Of a stretch of 22,833 nucleotides of DNA, positions 8,341 to 14,806 are shown one piece after another. The notes beneath the pieces are model-generated. The model searched no databases. It was not told the origin of the DNA and saw nothing but the letters and a program-made list of their open reading frames with translations. Within the stretch, counting starts at the first letter, position 1. Each line of letters opens with the position of its first letter. A program made the translations under genes and the position numbers. Source of the stretch: an uncultured Bacteroides sp. (GTDB lineage Bacteria > Bacteroidota > Bacteroidia > Bacteroidales > Bacteroidaceae); the NCBI GenBank assembly GCA_900546645.1, contig URDR01000045.1, positions 1-22,833 of the forward strand, read 5' to 3'.

Positions 8341-9392
8341 TGGGCGATTTGAAGAAACGGGCGAGCTTCGCCAGACTGGTGAACTACGTGAACAACCCGA
8401 AAAAGGCAAGGCTCATTGACAGCAAGGACGTGAGGCTTGACAATAACGCCACCATCGCAAACAGTATGCAGGGACAGGCGGATGACAAGCCGGGGCGTAA
8501 ATTGAAGAATCCCGTGTACCACATCTCTTTGGACTTCGCCCACGAGGACACGCCCAAGCTGACAGACAATCTGATGGCTGAAATTGCCCGTGAGTATATG
8601 CGGCGCATGGGGATAAAGAACACCCAATACATTGTGTGCCGCCATACCGATAGGGAACACCAGCATCTGCACATTGTAGCCAACAGGGTGGATAACAATG
8701 GGAACACCATCAGTGACAGCAACGATGATGTGCGGAACGTGGCTGTATGCAAGGCTCTCACAAGGGAATACGGACTGCACTTCTCCAAAGGCAAGGTGAA
8801 TGTAAAGCGTGACCGCCTGCGTGGAAAAGACAAGGTAAAATACCAAATTTATGATGCCGTGAAAGCCACCTTACCCCATAGTGACAGTTGGTCGAGTTTG
8901 TGCGACAGGTTGGCCAAACAGGGTATCGGGGTGAATTTCAAATTAGACAGGCGCAATGGCAAAATAGTCGGAGTGTCGTTCACGAAGAATGAAATGTCAT
9001 TCAGCGGCTCACGGATAGATCGGAGCATGGGCTTTTATAAGCTGGACAAACTTTTTGAAAGTCGTATTGCCGAGGGTATGGAATGGCAGTCCAACGGCTT
9101 TGATAAACGAACACAACCTATCCGACAAGATACAGCAACAGATAGCAGTGTAACAAATCCTGTTATATCCCAACCGTCACCAATCGGAGCGGAAACGGAC
9201 AGCAACGGCGGTAATCCTGTTGAATCCGGCTCAAACATAATCCAAGTGACCATCGGCACACTCATGGAGTTGTGCGTACAGCCGTACCAAGCCAAGGTTT
9301 CATCCGGTGGAGGTGGTGGAGGAAACGAGAATGGCTGGGGCGAGAATGAGAACGAAAAGGACAAACTTAAACCAAGAAGGAGGAGAAAATGA
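8337..9392 (+). CDS. Relaxase / mobilization nuclease (MOBP-like)
   Basis: This 351-aa protein nicks oriT and leads the strand into the recipient. The N-terminal relaxase domain carries the likely nucleophile Tyr17 (LVNYVNNPKKAR), the YHISLDF strand, and the metal-binding histidine cluster at His108, His110 and His112 (DREHQHLHIVANRVDNNG). Residues after about 260 are a Ser/Thr/Asn-rich region that ends in a polyglycine run and a basic KPRRRRK tail, probably disordered and able to bind DNA. It overlaps the MobC-like gene by 4 bp upstream and the next gene by 4 bp downstream (ATGA), so the three form one translationally coupled operon. Confidence 0.9.
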   Translation: MMGDLKKRASFARLVNYVNNPKKARLIDSKDVRLDNNATIANSMQGQADDKPGRKLKNPVYHISLDFAHEDTPKLTDNLMAEIAREYMRRMGIKNTQYIVCRHTDREHQHLHIVANRVDNNGNTISDSNDDVRNVAVCKALTREYGLHFSKGKVNVKRDRLRGKDKVKYQIYDAVKATLPHSDSWSSLCDRLAKQGIGVNFKLDRRNGKIVGVSFTKNEMSFSGSRIDRSMGFYKLDKLFESRIAEGMEWQSNGFDKRTQPIRQDTATDSSVTNPVISQPSPIGAETDSNGGNPVESGSNIIQVTIGTLMELCVQPYQAKVSSGGGGGGNENGWGENENEKDKLKPRRRRK

Positions 9393-10150
9393 AAGACAAT
9401 ATGCAGAACATAGCCGACCTTATCGGGGCATTGGCGGAGGACATCGAGGAAATCAAGAAAAAGCTGGAAGCAAAGGATACTTCGGACAAGGACGAGGCGG
9501 TGAAAAGGCTGTCGGTAAAACTGGAGCCTGTTATACGTTTCTTTGGAAGCAGCACGCCGAAAAATATCAGTGAAATTTTCGGAAGCAGGGCATCCATTGA
9601 GAACTATAAAAAATCATTGAGCAGCGAAATGATTGTGGGTATGCAGGCATATACCGTTGCCAACGAAAAGAATATGCGTGAGCATGGAATGCTGACTGTC
9701 AGTGAGATGCTCCACAAAATATTGGAAATGCAGACAACACTTGCCGACAATCAAAAAACACCCGTAGGAATTGCACAACAAAAGCATGGCTTTTGGCAGA
9801 TAATCCGTCCGAATAAGGCTATGAAGATAATCAAACGGATATGGAATAAAATCCCCAATGGCTGGTATAAGAATCCCTATATATGGACCGGCATTGTTTC
9901 CTTGCTTGTGTACACAGCCCTGTTTGCCGCCAGTTGGATGAAGTGGCACGAGTACCGTGACGAAAACAGGCTGCTGAAAACGGTTGCCGCCAAACACGAG
10001 ATTACTTCAGTTATGCTCAAAGAATTGTACCCCGAACTGGCCGTAACCGTCGGGGCATACGAGGAACTGGTGGATGCTGTTGGAGTGGATTCCACTTTGA
10101 CTGTATTTCAAAGGCAAATGAAAAAAATAAGACCCCCCAAAAAGAAATGA
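9389..10150 (+). CDS. Mobilization-operon membrane protein of unknown function
   Basis: This 253-aa protein has an N-terminal coiled-coil-like region (residues ~5-50), a soluble middle, one predicted membrane helix (about 165-184, YIWTGIVSLLVYTALFAASW) and a basic C-terminal end. It is coupled to the relaxase gene by an ATGA overlap. That context suggests that it links the relaxosome to the membrane or to a host coupling protein, but no known domain is visible. The reading frame is certain, the role is not. Confidence 0.7.
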   Translation: MKDNMQNIADLIGALAEDIEEIKKKLEAKDTSDKDEAVKRLSVKLEPVIRFFGSSTPKNISEIFGSRASIENYKKSLSSEMIVGMQAYTVANEKNMREHGMLTVSEMLHKILEMQTTLADNQKTPVGIAQQKHGFWQIIRPNKAMKIIKRIWNKIPNGWYKNPYIWTGIVSLLVYTALFAASWMKWHEYRDENRLLKTVAAKHEITSVMLKELYPELAVTVGAYEELVDAVGVDSTLTVFQRQMKKIRPPKKK

Positions 10151-10467
10151 TTCCATATCAATTAAGTTGATGTCTGATTGCACCTATATAAATTGTTGAA
10201 CTTCGTAGTTTGCCGTTTATTTGTAAATGTGCGGAAATTAAATGCGTATTAAGTTGGTTTTTACCAACTAATCTTGTAAATTTGCGATTAGTCATGTCCG
10301 ATGTTTTATTTCCTCTTCCTTTTCCTGCAATAAAACATCATGGTAAGGTTGGCAAACATATCTTGCTATAATGTTTGGATTCGTGGAATAATTTCAATGT
10401 GCCAATTTACAGACCATCTGCGACAACGTGAGAGCATGAATTTAAGATTAACGTAAATCAACAAACA
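10151..10467 (+). promoter_or_regulatory. Promoter and structured leader of the Hcp-effector gene
   Basis: This 317-bp gap holds no gene. A -7 box TAAATTTG lies at 10277-10284, with only a partial -33 match (TTGG at 10254-10257). A perfect hairpin AGTTGGT-TTTT-ACCAACT (10252-10269) overlaps the -33 region and could be an operator. Just after the expected transcription start, GATGTTTTATT (10300-10310) pairs perfectly with AATAAAACATC (10329-10339) around an 18-nt pyrimidine-rich loop. The remaining ~130 nt to the ATG are unexplained. Confidence 0.55.
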
Positions 10468-11754
10468 ATGGCATCTGAACTGACATTGGAAATCAATGGA
10501 CGCAAACGTGACATATTGAGGTACAACTACCGTTTTCACCGGGAGATACGATATAACAGACCTGTAGATTCAATATGGGGAGGTGAGATCTGCGTAGAAA
10601 TGACATCCGATGGCGACACGTATTTTTTGGAGATGCTTATGGCAGAAAAAGAGGTGATTAAAGAAATTAATGGTACAAGGAAGACTTTTACTGTTCCTGC
10701 TGCCGTATCCGGGAAAATACAGTTTATCAAGGAAAATGAGATATTCAGGGAATTATCATTCCAAGAAGCATATGTAGTTTTCTACGGGGAAAGAATGAGT
10801 TCAATTGGGCCAAAATCAATGAGCACATTTCTTGTCATATCCCCCATGAAAATGGAAGTCAACAAGCGGGTGATGATGGTGAAACGGCAAGATACCGGTA
10901 TTAATCTTGGGTGGGTGCAAAAAGTTGAAGAAAAGCCAAAGCCTACTCCTGTAACACCTTATACACCTCCTATATTGTTGGTAAGAACCGTTAATGGAGA
11001 AACTGAGGCTTTGCCAAATGAAATTATTGAATACAAAGTAACATCATACAACTTACCCAATGTAAGCAATAGCGACAGAAAGCGTGTCAAATGGGATATT
11101 GAAATTGACGGCAAAAGAGAAACATTAAATGTTAAAGGTGAAACTATAAATCTTACCATAAAAGAGGAATGGGTAAATAAGGAAATAACAGTTATGCCTT
11201 ATCTTAAAACCCCAGATGAAAATGTGTCTGTAAAAACAAAAATAAACGAAAGGCTGCTTTTAATGTTCAATGGCTCTTTGCTAATTTTTAGAGTTGTAGA
11301 GAAGAATCAAATTTTACGTTTTAGTTATAAAGCCGTATCAGGGCGACCTCTTGAAGATGGGAGTTTTGAATACAGCAAACAACGACAAAAAATGGAAAAA
11401 ATAGGTCCTATTCCTGAAGGTGAATATTATATAAATCCCCAAGAAATACAATATGCAGATGATAGAACTATGATAGATAAAGTTGCAGGTCTTGTAGGAG
11501 TTGTTGTAAATAGGGGCGGAACAATGCCTGGTGGAAAATTTGCTTGGGGAATAGGGCGAGTTTGGATACATCCTCAATCTGTTATAATTGATGGAGTATT
11601 AAGGACGAATTTTTCAATACATGGGGGGACTGATGCAGGTAGTGCTGGTTGTATCGATTTAACATCTAATGACAAACCATTTTTCGATACATTGGAAAAA
11701 TATAAAGGCGATTGCACAAAAATAAAATTAATTGTAGATTATAGTAATAAATGA
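10468..11754 (+). CDS. Hcp/TssD tube protein fused to a Tlde1-type peptidoglycan-targeting effector domain
   Basis: Residues ~1-150 have the pattern of Bacteroidetes TssD (Hcp), the type VI secretion tube protein: a short beta-strand start (LTLEINGRKRDILRYNYRF), GRP-like turn, WGGEICVEM, then LSFQEAYVVFYGERM and TFLVISPMKMEV. After a KPKPTPVTPYTPP linker comes an Ig-like domain (~170-262). Residues ~264-428 match the Tlde1/L,D-transpeptidase-like fold: PIPEGEYYI, a GRVWIHP segment, then FSIHGG (His385) and SAGCIDL (Ser392, Cys395), the catalytic pair of that family. Tlde1 effectors attack peptidoglycan precursors or stem peptides in the target's periplasm. The gene overlaps the next one by 4 bp (ATGA). 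Codon use becomes more AT-rich after the Hcp part. No other T6SS gene lies in the element. Confidence 0.82.
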   Translation: MASELTLEINGRKRDILRYNYRFHREIRYNRPVDSIWGGEICVEMTSDGDTYFLEMLMAEKEVIKEINGTRKTFTVPAAVSGKIQFIKENEIFRELSFQEAYVVFYGERMSSIGPKSMSTFLVISPMKMEVNKRVMMVKRQDTGINLGWVQKVEEKPKPTPVTPYTPPILLVRTVNGETEALPNEIIEYKVTSYNLPNVSNSDRKRVKWDIEIDGKRETLNVKGETINLTIKEEWVNKEITVMPYLKTPDENVSVKTKINERLLLMFNGSLLIFRVVEKNQILRFSYKAVSGRPLEDGSFEYSKQRQKMEKIGPIPEGEYYINPQEIQYADDRTMIDKVAGLVGVVVNRGGTMPGGKFAWGIGRVWIHPQSVIIDGVLRTNFSIHGGTDAGSAGCIDLTSNDKPFFDTLEKYKGDCTKIKLIVDYSNK

Positions 11755-12053
11755 AATATATACGTTTTATTTGGATTCTAAGTTGTTTACTGTGGGTTGT
11801 AGTAATATTACTGGATGCTTTTTATTTTGTGAAATACCCTTATAAGTATCCTATTGGAACAGAATTATCTTGGAATTATGAATCTGAGACAAATTATCTG
11901 TTATCATCGGCTATGTCTGCATTATGGCTAATAATTGGTATTGTTTTAGGAGCAAAATCAAGCAAGGAAAAGAACTATGTAATTTATTTTGTAACCCATA
12001 TATTAATAACCGTAGTTTGCCAGCTATTGTTTTCTTACTCTTATTGGCACTAA
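11751..12053 (+). CDS. Small three-helix membrane protein, candidate immunity protein for the Tlde1 effector
   Basis: This 100-aa protein has three predicted membrane helices (about residues 6-27, 50-68 and 76-97) and a short loop (KYPYKYPIGTELSWNYESET) probably on the periplasmic side. It starts inside the stop of the effector gene (ATGA), the usual arrangement for an effector and its immunity protein. The immunity role is inferred from position only; known Tldi proteins I recall are periplasmic, so the downstream lipoprotein at 12923 is an alternative partner. No family recognised. Confidence 0.6.
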   Translation: MKYIRFIWILSCLLWVVVILLDAFYFVKYPYKYPIGTELSWNYESETNYLLSSAMSALWLIIGIVLGAKSSKEKNYVIYFVTHILITVVCQLLFSYSYWH

Positions 12054-12170
12054 AAAATAAAAATAGAAATATGCCAATTGGAATGAAGAATACTTCTTTG
12101 ACCTGTATTCTTTTTGCATAGAAAAGAGATAAATATATTGCATAGAATAACTTCCAACGATTATAATATT

Positions 12171-12941
12171 ATGATGAATACTGAATATAAAAAATCAAAT
12201 AAACCGTTGCAATCTCCATTTGCTCACCCATATCCTCCGGTTATGAATACAGCAAACTACATTTGCGAGGAAATAAAAAAGAATGTAAAATCATCGTTTG
12301 CAAATGAACTGATTTTTCTGACATCAAAATATAGTAAGATACAAACAAGTCAAAAGCAAACTCTTGACAAAATGACGCCATTAGGTCGTGCTCTCGTATT
12401 ATCGGGTCCGTCATACAGTCTTCTTGCAGGTAAAGTTTTTGATAAAGTGGATGGACGCATCCAAGCATACAAGAAGTGGAAAGCTCTTGTTGCTGGTAAT
12501 ATGATTTGGGATCATAAATCAGCGATTATCCAACTGCAAAACTCACAAGAATGGGCGTGTGACAGCACTACAGATCTGAAATTCATGTATGATATTTGGT
12601 CTAATATACACTATGGTTTTGTAGGGAGATTTGTAGGCTTTACTGAATTTGAACTAATCAATGGTGCAGGATATGCACAAATATGTGATAACAAAAAGCC
12701 CTTATGGGAATGGACAACTGCGTATGTTGTCAATCGTTTTGTCGATATAGGTGATGCAGACATATTGGGCGGTTTTGATGATGCGGAAGACACCCAAGCC
12801 ATAAAGGTTGGATTCAGTCTTTACAATAAGTTTGGTAAAGCAGCGTTTGCTTTAACCTCTCAAGACATAATAAACGAAATCCTGTCATTTTACTATAATG
12901 ACAAACCAATACATGTAGCAAAATGCGAATATCACAGATAA
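12171..12941 (+). CDS. Polymorphic toxin type 44 domain protein
   Basis: This ~256-aa protein has no signal peptide, membrane helix or Hcp part. The C-terminal two thirds fit the Toxin_44 pattern: NMIWDHKSAI (~110-119), DIWSNIHYGFVGRFVGF (141-157), NGAGYAQI, and an acidic segment FDDAEDTQAIKVGFSLY near 202-218. The family is predicted to contain nucleases, by analogy. The start is ATG 12171 or 12174; an earlier TTG at 12114 is unlikely. It ends overlapping a lipoprotein gene by 19 bp. A cargo protein that rides in the Hcp tube, or a stored spare toxin module for fusion to Hcp, are both possible. Confidence 0.7.
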   Translation: MMNTEYKKSNKPLQSPFAHPYPPVMNTANYICEEIKKNVKSSFANELIFLTSKYSKIQTSQKQTLDKMTPLGRALVLSGPSYSLLAGKVFDKVDGRIQAYKKWKALVAGNMIWDHKSAIIQLQNSQEWACDSTTDLKFMYDIWSNIHYGFVGRFVGFTEFELINGAGYAQICDNKKPLWEWTTAYVVNRFVDIGDADILGGFDDAEDTQAIKVGFSLYNKFGKAAFALTSQDIINEILSFYYNDKPIHVAKCEYHR

Positions 12942-13453
12942 CCATATTATGTATTACCGGTCTTTTTGTTAGTTGTGGGAGATCGGTAAACCCTCCAACA
13001 GATGATGAAATGATTCAACATTTCTACGCACATGAATCTGCATTTAATCAGATAAAGGAGTTGGTCTCTATGCGTCCTAACAGCTCCTACTATCCCCCCT
13101 ATCATCCGAATGACACAACCTGTTTAGCAGGAATATCAATTCCTACACAACAGGCACTTGATTCTCTTCTTAGAGAAATAAAGTGTAAACGCATATTTTA
13201 CGCTGTAAAAACAGGAAGGCAAGAATATGAGAAAGAAATGCCCGAAGTGGAACTATGCCTACAATATTTTGTTTCCGGTTATTCGGTTGGCGGAACGACA
13301 AAGGAGTTTGTACATTCAACTACAGTGGGAAAGCAATTTGAAGTAATAGAGAACAGGGAGCTAAACAACATCTACCAAGAACAATATAATGATACCATAC
13401 TTTACAAATCAATAAATGGAAATTGGTTCATCAGACTTATATATGACAATTAA
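12923..13453 (+). CDS. Lipoprotein, candidate immunity protein for the Toxin-44 protein
   Basis: This 176-aa protein has a short signal peptide with a lipobox (GLFVSCG, lipidated Cys18) and a mature part of mixed strands and helices with no motif that I recognise. It starts inside the end of the toxin gene (19-bp overlap), so the two are translated together. This placement suggests immunity, and a periplasmic location would mean that it meets the toxin, or the Tlde1 effector, in the periplasm. The pairing with either toxin is inference. Confidence 0.65.
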   Translation: MRISQITILCITGLFVSCGRSVNPPTDDEMIQHFYAHESAFNQIKELVSMRPNSSYYPPYHPNDTTCLAGISIPTQQALDSLLREIKCKRIFYAVKTGRQEYEKEMPEVELCLQYFVSGYSVGGTTKEFVHSTTVGKQFEVIENRELNNIYQEQYNDTILYKSINGNWFIRLIYDN

Positions 13454-13564
13454 GGAATAAACTATTCAGGAAAATGCAAAAACATGAGACCGAATGCAAA
13501 TACTACTTGCAGATAAATTGCCACCAAACACAGAAGTTAAACACTTAAATATACCATACAGAGA

Positions 13565-14470
13565 TTAGAGAAGATGCCATAAATCCTCATCTTTCCAATC
13601 TACAGGAAAGCCCATCGCTGTAATATCTATTGATGGAAAATCAGCCAACAAGCCTGAAAGTTTTTCGTTGAAATTATTGTTGGGAGAAACCGAGGAAAGA
13701 AAATAGCGGAGCATGCACAAGCGATAGTAAATCCTCTTCTTATCCACTTTTGAAGTGTCAATCCATACGTTTGAAGTTTTTCGTGGCTCTGCCGGATTGA
13801 GCATAAAATCCCTGTTCCAAATTCTTGCATGATGGCAGCACATATTGCGTAAGTTGGCAAGTACGGTCAACCATGATGTGAAAACCTGTGGCTTCAGACC
13901 GAAATAACCGGCAATATGCTTCATCAGATGATTGCTGGATATATTGGAATAAATATAGTTCAAATTCCCGAAAGACAATACTTCCGTTATCATCCATGCA
14001 GGAGGATATGTTTCAATGAAATTTTGTCGAAAATCCTCAATGTAATCTTCCTTGTTCGAAGCCAGTTCCTTTTCTATGAAGACCAATGTTTGGTTAAACT
14101 TACCTGCATTGGCAAAATATTCCGGTTTTGTTATCCAAAACTTATCTTCCAATTCTTGGCATCCGATATTCGCCAATACACTGCGAATTGCAACCTCTAT
14201 TTTCTCTATTTCATTGAAAAGAAGAATACGCAATTTCTTATCAAAACGGTAGAGAGTTAAGACTTGCTCAAAAGTTGTTCCCTCTTTTAGTGCCAAATCA
14301 CTCTTGGGACCTTTATAGAATGGGTAGATATATGCAGACAAACGATGATAGCCAATGTTTAGCAAATAATTTTCCACCTTATGCTCATCTTTTATAAGCA
14401 TCCCCCTTGATTTTAGTATTTGAACTATTTGTTCCGGAGAAGAATATGGTTTGGTGAAACTCGTTTTCAT
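13565..14470 (-). CDS. Abi_2 family (AbiF/AbiD-like) abortive infection protein with HEPN motif
   Basis: This 301-aa protein carries the Abi_2 signatures: an N-terminal YSSPEQIVQILKSRGM start, NYLLNIGYHRLSAYIYPF (~35-52), TLYRFDKKLRILLFNEIEKIEVAIRS (~72-97, given as family features), an ITEVLSFGNL stretch and the HEPN ribonuclease motif RNMCCHHAR (Arg208-x4-His213). AbiF-type proteins shut down phage-infected cells by RNA cleavage and are the family from which Cas13 is thought to derive. It points toward the effector cassette, with 111 bp between the two stops. Upstream, a structured leader with promoter and terminator looks like an RNA partner. The ATG is 11 nt from that terminator's T run and has no clear ribosome binding site. 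Confidence 0.85.
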   Translation of the reverse strand: MKTSFTKPYSSPEQIVQILKSRGMLIKDEHKVENYLLNIGYHRLSAYIYPFYKGPKSDLALKEGTTFEQVLTLYRFDKKLRILLFNEIEKIEVAIRSVLANIGCQELEDKFWITKPEYFANAGKFNQTLVFIEKELASNKEDYIEDFRQNFIETYPPAWMITEVLSFGNLNYIYSNISSNHLMKHIAGYFGLKPQVFTSWLTVLANLRNMCCHHARIWNRDFMLNPAEPRKTSNVWIDTSKVDKKRIYYRLCMLRYFLSSVSPNNNFNEKLSGLLADFPSIDITAMGFPVDWKDEDLWHLL

Positions 14471-14480
14471 GTATATATAA

Positions 14481-14533
14481 TAAAAAACGACCCGCCGATT
14501 TGAGCATTGTAAAGAGGCTTGGCAGGTTCTAAT
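14481..14533 (-). ncRNA. Small structured RNA ahead of the AbiF-like gene, candidate RNA antitoxin
   Basis: Transcription from the promoter at 14538-14569 should begin near 14533 on the minus strand. The first ~50 nt contain ACCTGCC (14527-14521) pairing with GGCGGGT (14496-14490) across a 24-nt interval, followed by CG and a run of six T (14487-14482), so the stem and T run also form a terminator. The abiF-like ATG lies just beyond, so translation would need readthrough. I recall that a co-encoded non-coding RNA controls AbiF proteins, and this fits in size and place. The call rests on the sequence features; no homology search was made. Confidence 0.55.
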
Positions 14534-14537
14534 AGTG

Positions 14538-14572
14538 CAAAAGTAGTAAATTAATTTGGAATAGCCAAATTA
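14538..14572 (-). promoter_or_regulatory. Promoter of the RNA/AbiF-like unit, with an overlapping inverted repeat
   Basis: On the minus strand TTTG (14569-14566) is followed by 20 nt and TACTTTTG (14545-14538), a full Bacteroidetes promoter. The -33 box lies inside a perfect inverted repeat TAATTTGG-AATAG-CCAAATTA (14552-14572), a good place for a repressor to bind. Confidence 0.75.
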
Positions 14573-14709
14573 TCTGTATTATATTTTTTGATTATCTGCA
14601 AAGAACGAGAGAAAAATTGGTTTGCAGGGCTGTAACTTTGTAATAAAATCCAGTATTTGACGAAGCATAAGCCGGGATTCTAACTCGATTATCACACAGA
14701 TCATATAGT

Positions 14710-14727
14710 GATACCAAAGTGGTACTA
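14710..14727. repeat. Right-end paired motif GATACCA-AAGT-GGTACTA
   Basis: The same two heptamers as at 4007-4023, in opposite order, lie about 75 bp inside the right junction. Together with the left copy they are candidate binding sites for integrase or the excisionase-like protein. Confidence 0.5.
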
Positions 14728-14799
14728 AATTAAAAATTATCCTTTCATGTATTTATAAATAGCTATTATTCAAATTATTATAAAAACAAATACATTGTT

Positions 14800-14806
14800 G
14801 CCCACG
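14800..14806 (+). repeat. attR core direct repeat GCCCACG
   Basis: The right junction reads TTGTT-GCCCACG-CAATATAG; host helicase sequence (LYC codons, minus strand) resumes after the 7-mer. Same 7-mer as at 3882-3888. Confidence 0.85.

Larger units (their letters stand above)
3882..14806. mobile_element. Integrative and mobilizable element (~10.9 kb) with T6SS-effector and Abi cargo
   Basis: The element is defined by a clean interruption of a helicase gene: the host frame stops at GCCCACG on one side and resumes at GCCCACG on the other. From left to right it holds a tyrosine integrase next to the left end, a protein of unknown function, an excisionase-like HTH protein, a winged-helix-like protein, an oriT candidate, a MobC-like protein, a relaxase, a membrane protein, and then an AT-rich cargo of an Hcp-Tlde1 effector, a Toxin-44 protein, two putative immunity proteins and an AbiF-like protein. 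It has no coupling protein or type IV secretion genes, so it should depend on a co-resident conjugative element for transfer. Its architecture resembles Bacteroides mobilizable transposons; I do not assign it to a named one. Confidence 0.9.

Noticed and set aside
12114..12170. TTG start that would extend the Toxin-44 protein by 19 residues
   Set aside because: A TTG start has no support here, and ATG codons at 12171 and 12174 fit better.
13495..13511. TGCAA-ATACTAC-TTGCA as a terminator between the lipoprotein and AbiF-like genes
   Set aside because: The stem is only 5 bp and AT-rich with no T run on either strand.
14770..14800. Natural C-terminus NNVFVFIII of the N-terminal helicase part
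   Set aside because: These codons come from element DNA beyond the junction and end at a chance stop.
3882..14806. tRNA gene or CRISPR array at the element ends
   Set aside because: No tRNA-like sequence lies at either junction, and no regularly spaced repeats occur in the window.
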